64,000 nucleotides of DNA from contig JAITUU010000037.1 of NCBI GenBank assembly GCA_031286165.1, positions 1 to 64,000 on the forward strand, given 5' to 3'. The notes below the pieces were generated by a model. The model saw nothing but the letters and a program-made list of their open reading frames with translations, ran no database searches and had not been told where the DNA came from. This DNA comes from Bacteroidales bacterium. GTDB lineage: Bacteria > Bacteroidota > Bacteroidia > Bacteroidales > UBA1715. A program made the translations under genes and the position numbers. Below are positions 50,463-60,364 of this stretch, piece after piece. Positions within the stretch are counted from its first letter, which is position 1, and each line of letters starts with the position of its first letter.

Positions 50463-50826
50463 TGAGTTCAAAGGGTAATTTGAGAATTTTGGAATATTGC
50501 TCTCCCATATTAAGCATATCGGTATCTTCCGGCTCATACATCCAGCGCACGATAAGGGTGTGCTTATCTATAAATTTTTCCATCATGAGCAACATTTTCA
50601 CAATCTGCTTGCTCGAAGCAGTATTGAAATATTCAAAGAAAAATTCAAAAATATACGGTTGCGGTTCCGATTCAGAGAGCAATTGCTCACTCCACGCAAG
50701 TATAGGCGCGTAAAAATCTATTGCATTTTCGGGGAGCGAACGACCGGTGAGTTTGAAAACACCCGTTTCTATATTATAATCCACTGCGGGAGTTTCTTCG
50801 GTAGCCTGTATAAATAATGATTCCAT
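50437..50826 (-). CDS. DUF1987/SiaC-like regulatory protein
   Basis: TPAVDYNIETGVFKLTGRSLPENAIDFYAPILAW...FFFEYFNTASSKQIVKMLLMMEKF matches the SiaC/DUF1987 pattern. Confidence 0.85.
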   Translation of the reverse strand: MESLFIQATEETPAVDYNIETGVFKLTGRSLPENAIDFYAPILAWSEQLLSESEPQPYIFEFFFEYFNTASSKQIVKMLLMMEKFIDKHTLIVRWMYEPEDTDMLNMGEQYSKILKLPFELIEKSIDTL

Positions 50827-50912
50827 TTTTGCGTATAAAAATTGACATTAGAGAACGCAAGTTATTGAATTTTTTAATACTTCGATACTTTTTTGCACTT
50901 TTTTTAACAAAA

Positions 50913-50941
50913 AAAAGCCGCCCAAGTAATTGAGCGGCTTT
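50913..50941 (-). terminator. Terminator of gapA
   Basis: Minus strand AAAGCCGCTCaattacttgGGCGGCTTTTTTTT. Confidence 0.85.
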
Positions 50942-50964
50942 GTATAAAAATTGCTTTCTGCGGA

Positions 50965-51981
<1,017 letters not shown>

Positions 51982-52085
51982 TTAGAATTTTTAAATGTTT
52001 TAATTTTTGCGCCACAAATATATGGAAATATTTAATTCGGCATAAAAATTCTTGGGTTTTTTCTTGGGAAAATAATTTTCAACTT

Positions 52086-52790
52086 TCAAATCGTATGAAA
52101 CACTACTTCCAAAATAGAAAGCGTGCGAGTCATATCAATTTTTTTGGTATGCAGCGAAAAATAGTGTAATAATAAGTGTAATATATCTCTCCGCTGGGCG
52201 GAAGTGAAATTGGAATAATTTTTTGTAAGTGCTCTGTGCATGAGCGCACTGCTCTCGCGGTTGCAAGTGGTAGCCGAAGTATATGTCGCAAAATTTCCGC
52301 GCGTGCTATCAAAATAGCAACACTCTGTATTATAATTATTTTGCGGACTAATGCCGCACAAATCGGCAAAATCTATCAGAAAATCTATGTGCGCATTGTT
52401 ACAGGGGTCGGTGGCGCAATCGAGCGCGACCACAAAATCGCGCAAAAATTCATACACGTAGCCATTTTCTTCTTTATTCACAAAACTGTGATACAAAAAC
52501 TCACTCACAAACAGTGCAATGGTAGATTTTTGAATATTCCGGTGCAACGACACCGGTACATGGGCAAAGGAAATTTCTTTAATACGGCTTAGAGAAGACT
52601 TCGGGTGTTCATAATATTCAAAATTCACAATGTGCAAGGGTTGAAAAAACGCCGCCTGCGACCGTTTGCTGCGGGCATTGCCTATAATAAATGATGCAAT
52701 ACCCTCGTGGCGGGTGTAAATGTGAACTATAAAACTCGTTTCGGAATATTTGATACGATGCAATACAATTCCTTCGGTTTTTTTCAGCAT
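52086..52790 (-). CDS. recO: DNA repair protein RecO
   Basis: MLKKTEGIVLHRIKYSETSFIVHIYTRHEGIASFIIGNARSKRSQAAFFQPLHIVNFEYYEHPKSSLSRIKEI. Confidence 0.88.
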   Translation of the reverse strand: MLKKTEGIVLHRIKYSETSFIVHIYTRHEGIASFIIGNARSKRSQAAFFQPLHIVNFEYYEHPKSSLSRIKEISFAHVPVSLHRNIQKSTIALFVSEFLYHSFVNKEENGYVYEFLRDFVVALDCATDPCNNAHIDFLIDFADLCGISPQNNYNTECCYFDSTRGNFATYTSATTCNRESSALMHRALTKNYSNFTSAQRRDILHLLLHYFSLHTKKIDMTRTLSILEVVFHTI

Positions 52791-52804
52791 AGCGGGTGCA
52801 ATTT

Positions 52805-53401
52805 CTATTGTGCCATTTTTTGGGTGTAGTACTCCAATCCTTGCGGCGTGGCTATGGCACACATATAAATCCGCAAAATTTCGTTGAACACGTCCTTGCC
52901 CTCAAACGAAGAAATTCCCTGAAAATCTTTGATTACCGTGTTGGCAAAAATAAACAATACCAAGGGCGCATTTATATCGCTGCGGTACAAATTTTCTGCC
53001 TGCCCCTGTTGCAAATTTTTCTCCAAAATCGTGTATTTCTGCTGCCGTTCTTTTTCGTATATTTTTTCAAACACACTCGGATAGTGAAGTTGTAAATCAT
53101 TGAGCATAAGCGGATTTACAACCGTATGCGTTTGCAAATATTCTATAATCGAAAAAAAGTAATCAATGGCATTTTTTTTCTCTGCCAAGCCATATCCCTG
53201 CGCCCATGCAGCAAATTCCATTGCAAGATAATCTACAAAAATTCGCTCCAGCAGTTCCTCTTTATTGGTAACGTATTTATACAACGTAGCCTTTGAAATT
53301 CCTATTTCGCGACACAAATCGTCCATAGAAACACTTTTTATTCCAAATTTTGTGTAAACTTGTAGAGCATTTTTTACTATCAATAAAAATTTCTCGTCCA
53401 T
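52805..53401 (-). CDS. TetR family transcriptional regulator
   Basis: MDEKFLLIVKNALQVYTKFGIKSVSMDDLCREIGISKATLYKYVTNKEELLERI. Confidence 0.92.
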   Translation of the reverse strand: MDEKFLLIVKNALQVYTKFGIKSVSMDDLCREIGISKATLYKYVTNKEELLERIFVDYLAMEFAAWAQGYGLAEKKNAIDYFFSIIEYLQTHTVVNPLMLNDLQLHYPSVFEKIYEKERQQKYTILEKNLQQGQAENLYRSDINAPLVLFIFANTVIKDFQGISSFEGKDVFNEILRIYMCAIATPQGLEYYTQKMAQ

Positions 53402-53518
53402 GCCGTTTTGTAATTTCGTAATTGAAACCACAAAGATACACATTTGTATGGTATGGCACAATAATTGTTTTATAAAAAAGTTAAACAAAGTGCAAAACAT
53501 TATAAAAAATCACAGGTT

Positions 53519-54289
53519 ATGAAAAAATTTGGTATCATAGTATTCACTGCGCTCCTTGCCATGTCGTTTGCAAGCACCGATAGCGAAATCGGCAATTCGC
53601 AAGCCTTCAAAGCCGGTGAAGAACTGCACTACGTATTGTATTACGGGCTGGTAAACGGCGGTGCGGCTACCATTACGCTGCGCGAAACCACCATGAACAA
53701 TAAACAAGTGCTCCATGCCAAAGCAAGCATGAAAACTACCGGTATGGCAGATTGGATTTTTGGCATAGAAGACGTGTATGAAAGTTATTTTGACGATGCC
53801 AATAAGTGCAAACCGCTGAAAGCAATTCGCAATATTAAAGAAAATAAATACCGCTACTACGAAGAAGTAACCTTCGACCACGCAAAAAAAACCGTTACCA
53901 GCACCAAAAACGGCACCATTTCCACTCCAACAAATATGTACGACCTCATTTCGAGCCTTTACTACATACGCAAAGAAGGCTTGAAAAACCTCAAAACCAA
54001 TGATACTATCAGTATGCTCATTTATTTTTCCGATGAAGTGTATCCCTATAAATTAATTTACAAAGGGCGCGAAAAAATTTCCACCAAAATGGGAAAATAC
54101 AACGCGCTAAAACTGCAACCGCTGGTGGAAGTGGGCAGAATTTTTAAAACCAAAGACGATGTGAGTTTTTGGGTGAGCGATGACGTAAATCACGTGCCGC
54201 TCCGCGTGGAATTTAACATGACACTCGGTTCTCTCAAATGCGATTTGGTATCGTACAAAGGTTTAGAACAGCCTCTGCAAAAGTTGTGA
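53519..54289 (+). CDS. DUF3108 domain-containing secreted protein
   Basis: FKAGEELHYVLYYGLVNGGAATITLRE...VYESYFD...YRYYEEVTFDHAKKTVTSTKNG. Confidence 0.85.
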   Translation: MKKFGIIVFTALLAMSFASTDSEIGNSQAFKAGEELHYVLYYGLVNGGAATITLRETTMNNKQVLHAKASMKTTGMADWIFGIEDVYESYFDDANKCKPLKAIRNIKENKYRYYEEVTFDHAKKTVTSTKNGTISTPTNMYDLISSLYYIRKEGLKNLKTNDTISMLIYFSDEVYPYKLIYKGREKISTKMGKYNALKLQPLVEVGRIFKTKDDVSFWVSDDVNHVPLRVEFNMTLGSLKCDLVSYKGLEQPLQKL

Positions 54290-54296
54290 GCAAAAA

Positions 54297-54323
54297 TAAT
54301 TCGTAATTCGTAATTCGTAATTA
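54297..54323. repeat. Heptamer tandem repeat (TAATTCG)n
   Basis: taattcgtaattcgtaattcgtaatta. Confidence 0.9.
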
Positions 54324-54368
54324 TTTCGTATTTTTGCTTTTTTAAAACCTTTATTATACTATACACAA

Positions 54369-55619
54369 ATGGATATTTTTGAAAGAGTAAAAAACAATCG
54401 CGGTTCGCTGGGAATCTGGCAAAAAGATGCGCAAGGATATTTTATGTTTCCAAAATTGGAAGGAGAAATAGGTCCTCGCATGAAATTTCGCGGAAAAGAA
54501 GTACTAAATTGGAGTTTGAATAACTATTGCGGATTGGCAAATATGCCCGAAGTTCGCGAAATAGATGCGCAGGCAGCAAAAGATTGGGGTTTGGCTACTC
54601 CTATGGGTGCCCGCATGATGAGCGGACAAACTACGCATCACGAACGTGTGGAGCAAAAATTAGCCGCTTTCGTAAAAAAACCGGCTGCTTATCTCTTGAA
54701 TTTCGGCTACCCCGGTATGGTTTCTATCATTGATTCGCTTTGCTCACGCAAAGATGTGATTGTGTATGATTCGGAATCGCACGCCTGCATTATGGACGGT
54801 ATTTTCTTGCACAAAGCAAAAGGTGGAAAAAGTTATGTATTTCCTCACAACGATATAACACGCTGCGAAAAAATGCTCGGCTTTGCCAAAAAAGTTGCCG
54901 ATGAAACCGATGGCGGTATTTTGGTAATCACCGAAGGAGTATTCGGCATGGCTGGCGATCTTGGAAAATTAGATGAAATTGCCGCACTCAAAAGTAAATT
55001 CGACTTCCGCTTGTTGGTGGACGATGCACATGGTTTTGGCACAATGGGGCACGATGGTAGTGGTACCGGAACGCACTTTGGCGTACAAGATAAAATAGAT
55101 ATTTATTTTTCTACTTTTGCCAAAGCCATGGCTTCGGTGGGTGGTTTTGTGGCTTCCGAAGAAGGAATTATAGATTACTTAATGTACACCATGCGTTCGC
55201 AAATTTTTGCAAAATCGCTCCCAATGCCGCTTGTGCTTGGTGCCGAAAAACGCTTGGAATTACTGCAAACTCGCCCGGAATTGCGCGAAAAATTGTGGAC
55301 AATAGTAAATGCACTACAAAATGGTTTCCGCGAGGCAGGTTTCAATATAGGCAACACTACTTCGCCGGTAACGCCCGTATTCTTGAACGGAACACCGCAA
55401 ATGGCAGCAAATTTGGCTCTCGATTTACGCGAAAATTACAATCTCTTCTGCTCTATTGTAATTTATCCGGTGGTGCCAAAAGACGTAATTATGCTCCGTA
55501 TTATTCCTACCGCCGTGCACACGCTCGACGACGTGAAATACACCATAGAATCGTTCAAAGCAATCAAATCGAAATTAGATGCCGGCGCATACGCCAAAGA
55601 CGAAATAAAATTCAACTAA
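54369..55619 (+). CDS. PLP-dependent alpha-oxoamine synthase family protein (KBL/SPT-like)
   Basis: LNWSLNNYCGLANMPEVREI...GARMMSGQTTHHERVEQKLAAF...LLVDDAHGFGTMGHDGSGTGTHF...FSTFAKAMASVGGFVAS. Confidence 0.9.
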   Translation: MDIFERVKNNRGSLGIWQKDAQGYFMFPKLEGEIGPRMKFRGKEVLNWSLNNYCGLANMPEVREIDAQAAKDWGLATPMGARMMSGQTTHHERVEQKLAAFVKKPAAYLLNFGYPGMVSIIDSLCSRKDVIVYDSESHACIMDGIFLHKAKGGKSYVFPHNDITRCEKMLGFAKKVADETDGGILVITEGVFGMAGDLGKLDEIAALKSKFDFRLLVDDAHGFGTMGHDGSGTGTHFGVQDKIDIYFSTFAKAMASVGGFVASEEGIIDYLMYTMRSQIFAKSLPMPLVLGAEKRLELLQTRPELREKLWTIVNALQNGFREAGFNIGNTTSPVTPVFLNGTPQMAANLALDLRENYNLFCSIVIYPVVPKDVIMLRIIPTAVHTLDDVKYTIESFKAIKSKLDAGAYAKDEIKFN

Positions 55620-55639
55620 CAACGAATGACCTATTTTTA

Positions 55640-55675
55640 AAACGCAGTTAAATACTTTTTAACTGCGTTTTTTTA
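55640..55675 (+). terminator. Terminator after the alpha-oxoamine synthase gene
   Basis: AAACGCAGTTAAA-tactt-TTTAACTGCGTTTTTTT. Confidence 0.85.
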
Positions 55676-55776
55676 ATACAAGAGATTGCTTCACTACGTT
55701 CGCAATGACGGACAAAAAGCGTAGTTGCAAGAAACGAAGCAATCCATACATAAAAATAATTAACTATGAAATAACC

Positions 55777-56034
55777 ATGAAACAATTATTTATAATTCTG
55801 TGTGGAACTGCACTCGCAATATCCTGCACACCCACCGCCGAATCGGTAAAAAAAGAGTGCTTAAAAAACGAAGATTTTGCCGTATTCTATGGCGAAAAAT
55901 TGGAAAATTACTGCTCTTGCGTGGAGCAAAAACTGCAAGAAGTAGAAAAAACCATGCCTTTGCACGATAGCATAGTGCAAAACGCTACACAAGCCTGCGC
56001 AGTGGAATTTACTACCTTAGATACGGATTTTTGA
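55777..56034 (+). CDS. Small hypothetical lipoprotein
   Basis: Lipobox-like ALAISCTP; 85 aa; conserved Cys residues. Internal ATG chosen. Confidence 0.65.
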   Translation: MKQLFIILCGTALAISCTPTAESVKKECLKNEDFAVFYGEKLENYCSCVEQKLQEVEKTMPLHDSIVQNATQACAVEFTTLDTDF

Positions 56035-56087
56035 GATTGAAAAGTGAAAAATTATTGCTAATCACTACCAACTAACAACTATTTTTA

Positions 56088-56095
56088 TATATTTG
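56088..56095 (+). promoter_or_regulatory. -7 element (TATATTTG) for tRNA-Pro
   Basis: TAnnTTTG 22 nt upstream of the tRNA 5' end. Confidence 0.55.
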
Positions 56096-56117
56096 CACAC
56101 TCTTTTCGAGCAACATT

Positions 56118-56192
56118 CGGGATGTAGCTCAGCCCGGTTAGAGTACACGTCTGGGGGGCGTGGGGTCGCCTGTTCGAATCAGGTCATCCCGA
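56118..56192 (+). tRNA. tRNA-Pro (anticodon GGG)
   Basis: Acceptor CGGGATG/CATCCCG, D arm GCTC..GAGT, anticodon arm CACGT-CTGGGGG-GCGTG, T loop TTCGAAT; CCA not encoded. Confidence 0.93.
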
Positions 56193-56193
56193 C

Positions 56194-56234
56194 AAATTCC
56201 TTGTAATTACAAAATTAATTGCAAGGAATTTTTA
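56194..56234 (+). terminator. Terminator after tRNA-Pro
   Basis: AAATTCCTTGTAATT-acaaaatt-AATTGCAAGGAATTTTT. Confidence 0.8.
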
Positions 56235-56309
56235 TTTTCACACCAATCCATACAATATTTTCTGCATTCATTTGTCTGCATGAGTAGAGCGTATTTCTAA
56301 AAAAACAAT

Positions 56310-56432
56310 ATGAAAACAAAAGAACTTGTGTTACCCATAGAACTTTTGGCGGTAATAGCCGCAGCAAGTGTGCTGGTAGCAGCATTGTGGAACTATGTGA
56401 TGCCTGCAATGGCGGGATTATGGAATTTTTAA
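56310..56432 (+). CDS. 40-aa membrane micropeptide with LWNxxMPAxxG motif (below the ORF-track length cut-off)
   Basis: MKTKELVLPIELLAVIAAASVLVAALWNYVMPAMAGLWNF*; ATG at 56310, stop 56430-56432; motif is shared with the next gene. Confidence 0.65.
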   Translation: MKTKELVLPIELLAVIAAASVLVAALWNYVMPAMAGLWNF

Positions 56433-56454
56433 GTACTAATTACAATATACGAAT

Positions 56455-56844
56455 ATGAGAAAATTACATTTTTTAGTGCCAATAGGATTTTTGGCAGTGG
56501 TAGCAGGCGGCAGTGCCGCAGTAATGTTGCTATGGAATTGGTTGATGCCTGCAATTTTCGGCGTAAACACCATTAGTTTTTGGCAAGCCTTAGGATTATT
56601 TGCCTTGTGCCGAATTTTATTCGGAAATTTTAGACATAAACACCATCGCCGACATGGATTGTGCTGCGGCAAATACAAGAGAAATTTTCACGAAGCACAC
56701 GAGAAATGGGCGGAAATGACTCCCGAACAGCGCGAAGAATTTGTTGCCAAACGCAAAGAACAGTGGCGCAAATGCGGTTTTGGTCGCGAAGCGCGTTTTG
56801 ACGATTTTGCTGCAAACGAACGCAATCCACGCAGCAATGAATAA
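56455..56844 (+). CDS. Small single-TM protein with cytoplasmic basic/His-rich region, upstream of ECF sigma factor
   Basis: GGSAAVMLLWNWLMPAIFGVNTISFWQALGLFALCRILFGNFRHKHHRRH; C-terminal EKWAEMTPEQREEFVAKRKEQW. Confidence 0.8.
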   Translation: MRKLHFLVPIGFLAVVAGGSAAVMLLWNWLMPAIFGVNTISFWQALGLFALCRILFGNFRHKHHRRHGLCCGKYKRNFHEAHEKWAEMTPEQREEFVAKRKEQWRKCGFGREARFDDFAANERNPRSNE

Positions 56845-57400
56845 TAGCAAAGAAGCCCACGCAGTAATTTCCAAGTATCAACCGCAACTAACATCGTTTA
56901 TCCGCCGCCGTGTGCGCAGTAACGAAGATGCCGAAGATATTTTGCAGGACGTGTGGTATCAATTTCTGAAAACACTTGAAACTTCGCTCAATCCCATTGA
57001 GCACGTGTCGGCATGGCTCTACAAAGTAGCGCGAAATGTAATAATCAATAAAGGCACCAAAAAGCGCGAGGAAGAAATGCCGGTATATGCCGGCGAAGAC
57101 ACAGAAGGCGACACATGGGGCGATTTTGCGGAAATTTTGTTTGCCGCCGAAACATCACCATCGCCTGAAACAGAGTATTTGCGCTCGCTCTTTTGGGAAG
57201 AATTAGAAACAGCCTTAGCCGAACTTCCTGCTGAACAGCGGCACATTTTTGAACTCACCGAATTGGAAGGCAGAGCGGTGAAAGATGTTGCAGAAACCAC
57301 CGGTGTTTCGGTAAATACCCTGCTTTCGCGCAAACACTATGCCGTGAAACACCTGCGCAAACGATTGGAGCGATTGTATGAGGAGATTTTGTTTGATTGA
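56837..57400 (+). CDS. ECF-type RNA polymerase sigma factor
   Basis: FIRRRVRSNEDAEDILQDVWYQFLKTL...WLYKVARNVIINKGTKKREEE...LPAEQRHIFELTELEGRAVKDVAETTGVSVNTLLSRKHYAVKHLRKRL; start overlaps the previous gene by 8 nt. Confidence 0.93.
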   Translation: MNNSKEAHAVISKYQPQLTSFIRRRVRSNEDAEDILQDVWYQFLKTLETSLNPIEHVSAWLYKVARNVIINKGTKKREEEMPVYAGEDTEGDTWGDFAEILFAAETSPSPETEYLRSLFWEELETALAELPAEQRHIFELTELEGRAVKDVAETTGVSVNTLLSRKHYAVKHLRKRLERLYEEILFD

Positions 57401-57502
57401 GAGATGAAAGCAATAAATACTTCGCAAAACACGCTACGCAGATAAATACCTGCGACAACACATTCCTTTTTATCGGTGTTTATAGCACTCCGGGTCGGCT
57501 AT

Positions 57503-58225
57503 CTATTTTCCTTTCTTCTTTTCCACAAAATACAGAATAACCGAAGTGGCAATATATACACCAATGATAGCCGGAAGAGCCGCTAATTGAAATACACACA
57601 ATGCAACAAAACTCACGGAGAGAAATACGTAGCGCACTTTATTTTCGTGCCATGCAAAGGTTTTGAATTTGAGTGAAAACATAGGAATTTCGGCAACGAG
57701 CAAAAAGGAAAACAATACGCTCAAAAATGCCAAAAGCAAGGGTGAAAGTTCGGGATAAAATACCAACGATGCAAAAAACAGCGCACACGCCGGCGTGGGA
57801 AGTCCTATAAATGTGTGGTGCTGACGTTCGTCTATATTGAATTTTGCCAAACGCAATGCTGAAAACGGCACTATAATAAACGGTGTGATTATCAACACAT
57901 ATTCTTGCCACACAAGCGAAGTGGTGGAAGAATATTCAAAAAATGTAACGCCGAACAATATGTGCTGAATAACCGCCGAAAGCATGGCAGCCGGAGCAAA
58001 TCCAAAGGTTATGAGGTCGGCAAACGAATCCAATTCTTTACCAATGGGCGAGGCGGCTTTGAGCAAACGGGCTGCAAATCCATCGAAAAAATCGAAAACC
58101 GCACCGCAAAAAATTAAAATAGCCGCCGCCGAATATGACGCGCCACCCGAAATCACAATAATTACCGCCGCAACTCCGCACATTAAATTGCAAAGCGTTA
58201 TCAAATTTGGAATATGTTTTTTCAT
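57503..58225 (-). CDS. pssA: CDP-diacylglycerol-serine O-phosphatidyltransferase
   Basis: NLITLCNLMCGVAAVII...CGAVFDFFDGFAARLLKAASPIGKELDSFADLITFGFAPA (CDP-alcohol phosphotransferase motif). Confidence 0.93.
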   Translation of the reverse strand: MKKHIPNLITLCNLMCGVAAVIIVISGGASYSAAAILIFCGAVFDFFDGFAARLLKAASPIGKELDSFADLITFGFAPAAMLSAVIQHILFGVTFFEYSSTTSLVWQEYVLIITPFIIVPFSALRLAKFNIDERQHHTFIGLPTPACALFFASLVFYPELSPLLLAFLSVLFSFLLVAEIPMFSLKFKTFAWHENKVRYVFLSVSFVALCVFQLAALPAIIGVYIATSVILYFVEKKKGK

Positions 58226-58253
58226 TTCACTTGTTTTGGCAAAGATACAGAAT

Positions 58254-58283
58254 AGTTGTTAGTTATTAGTGATTGGTGGTTAG
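58254..58283. repeat. Degenerate heptamer tract
   Basis: agttgtt agttatt agtgatt ggtggtt ag. Confidence 0.8.
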
Positions 58284-58397
58284 ATTTTATTTTGTAATTC
58301 ACTATTACAATAATTGTGGTTGAAAAAGTTCGCCGTTATAAGTTTTTTTGTACTTTTGAACGCTCGAAAAAAGTATAAACCTTAAAAAAATAATACA

Positions 58398-59663
58398 ATG
58401 CAACTAATTGACAACTTTAATTTTGCAGGCAAAAAAGCAATCGTTCGGGTTGATTTTAATGTGCCTTTAAACAAAGAAACCGGTGAAGTGAGCGATGAAA
58501 CTCGTATTCGCGGTGCTTTACCCACTATCAATAAAATATTGAAAGATGGCGGAGCGGTAATTTTAATGTCGCACATGGGACGACCAAAACAAAATCCCGA
58601 CCCAAAATATTCGCTCAAACAAATCATTCCGGCTGTTTCTAAAAATTTAGGCGGAAAAGAAATCAAATTTGTAGATGACTGCATGAAAGCCGGCGATGCT
58701 GCAAAAGCACTCAAAGCGGGAGAAATTCTTTTGTTGGAAAACCTCCGTTTCTACGAAGAAGAAGAAGGAAAACCACGTTTGGCAGACGATGCTACCGATG
58801 AAGAAAAAGCCGCTGCGAAAGCAAAAGTAAAAGCATCGCAAAAAGAATTTACCAAAACACTTGCAAGTTATGCCGATGTGTATGTGAACGATGCCTTTGG
58901 AACTGCTCACCGTGCACACGCTTCTACTGCCCTTATTGCCGATTATTTCACTCCCGAAAATAAAATGTTCGGTTTCCTTATCAACAGCGAATTGCAGGCT
59001 ATGGATAAAGTGTTGCAATCGAACGATAAACCAAAAACTGCCATTATGGGCGGAGCAAAAGTTTCCGATAAAATCCAAATCATTTCACGCCTTTTACCAA
59101 CTATCGACAATTTGATTATCGGCGGCGGTATGACCTACACCTTTATAAAAGCACAAGGCGGACACATTGGAAATTCACTCTGCGAAGCCGATAAACTCGA
59201 CCTTGCTCTCGATATTTTGAAAAAAGCGAAAGAGCACAATGTGAACGTGTATATTCCTACCGATGCGGTGAATGCCGATAAATTCGATGCAAATGCAAAT
59301 ACCTGTATTTCAAAAACCAACGAAACTCCCGAAGGCTGGATGGGCTTAGACATTGCCGATGAAACGATTGCAACCTTCTCAGACGTAATCGCAAAATCGA
59401 AAATCGTACTTTGGAATGGTCCTATGGGTGTATTTGAAATGGATAAATTCTCAAAAGGAACTTCGGCAATAGCGCAAGCACTCGCAAAAGCAACTGCAAA
59501 CGGTGCCTTTACCCTCATTGGCGGTGGCGACTCGGTGGCTGCTATCAATAAAAACAAACTTGCCGACAAAGTAAGTTATGTTTCTACCGGTGGTGGTGCT
59601 ATGCTTGAATACATGGAAGGAAAAGTACTTCCGGGTATTGCTGCCATTCGCGGTGATAAATAA
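58398..59663 (+). CDS. pgk: Phosphoglycerate kinase
   Basis: [66 protein letters not shown]. Confidence 0.97.
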   Translation: MQLIDNFNFAGKKAIVRVDFNVPLNKETGEVSDETRIRGALPTINKILKDGGAVILMSHMGRPKQNPDPKYSLKQIIPAVSKNLGGKEIKFVDDCMKAGDAAKALKAGEILLLENLRFYEEEEGKPRLADDATDEEKAAAKAKVKASQKEFTKTLASYADVYVNDAFGTAHRAHASTALIADYFTPENKMFGFLINSELQAMDKVLQSNDKPKTAIMGGAKVSDKIQIISRLLPTIDNLIIGGGMTYTFIKAQGGHIGNSLCEADKLDLALDILKKAKEHNVNVYIPTDAVNADKFDANANTCISKTNETPEGWMGLDIADETIATFSDVIAKSKIVLWNGPMGVFEMDKFSKGTSAIAQALAKATANGAFTLIGGGDSVAAINKNKLADKVSYVSTGGGAMLEYMEGKVLPGIAAIRGDK

Positions 59664-59682
59664 GATTTTTCTTTCCCCCAAC

Positions 59683-59720
59683 AAAAAAGCAGAATGTTTT
59701 TATACCATTCTGCTTTTTTT
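59683..59720. terminator. Bidirectional terminator
   Basis: AAAAAAGCAGAATG-tttttatac-CATTCTGCTTTTTT. Confidence 0.85.
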
Positions 59721-59739
59721 ATACATTACTATTTCATTC

Positions 59740-60354
59740 TCACACGGTTATATGCCCCCAATTTTCGCCGGTTTTTATGCGGTGAAGTTGCATTTCGGTA
59801 ACACCAAATTGTTTTGCCAACATTTTTAGGCGTGTTTTTCGATTGGGATCGAGCAGTTTTTTCTTCAATCGCATTACTTCTGTTTCTGTTAATTTACTGC
59901 CGCCGCGTGCTTCCCGCAATTTTGGCATATAGTCTTTCCTCGCTTCTATCACACGCGGACTATAATAGCGGTGGGCTATCATTTCATTATAGGTAGCCCA
60001 GCGTAAATTTTCAACCCAATCATTGGCTCGCACATAGTTTATGTGTAGCAGATAGGTGTGTTCGGGTGAAGGTTGCGGCACAAAATATTCCGCCACAAGT
60101 TTATATAAAAATCGACAGCGATTATACACTTTTTTGCTGTCATTGCCGGCGGAAATTTTGTATCGCCACACACGATAGCCGTCTTGCAATCCACCTTTTA
60201 TAATTCTACCCGTTTCCGGCGTTTCGGTATAACTCACAAGCCGTCCTCGATTAGAAATTGCATACGAATTTTTCAACTTTTGGTCATCTTCTCCCAAAGA
60301 AATTTGTTTAAAAACTTCGTTGGGCAACAATCGTATTTTTTGCGCTTGCAACAT
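59740..60354 (-). CDS. NUMOD4/HNH-like protein with C-terminal HTH-like region
   Basis: YAISNRGRLVSYTETPETGRIIKGGLQDGYRVW (NUMOD4-like); LYKLVAEYFVPQPSPEHTYLLHINYVRANDWVENLRWATYNEMIAH (HNH_3-like); KMLAKQFGVTEMQLHRIKTGENWGHI. Confidence 0.75.
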   Translation of the reverse strand: MLQAQKIRLLPNEVFKQISLGEDDQKLKNSYAISNRGRLVSYTETPETGRIIKGGLQDGYRVWRYKISAGNDSKKVYNRCRFLYKLVAEYFVPQPSPEHTYLLHINYVRANDWVENLRWATYNEMIAHRYYSPRVIEARKDYMPKLREARGGSKLTETEVMRLKKKLLDPNRKTRLKMLAKQFGVTEMQLHRIKTGENWGHITV

Positions 60355-60364
60355 GTACTGTATA

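Noticed and set aside
55680-55760. gagattgcttcactacgttcgcaatgacgg...gaagcaatcc as a mobile repeat end
   Set aside because: Resembles a short imperfect dispersed repeat, but only one copy was noticed in this window and boundaries cannot be defined without the rest of the genome.
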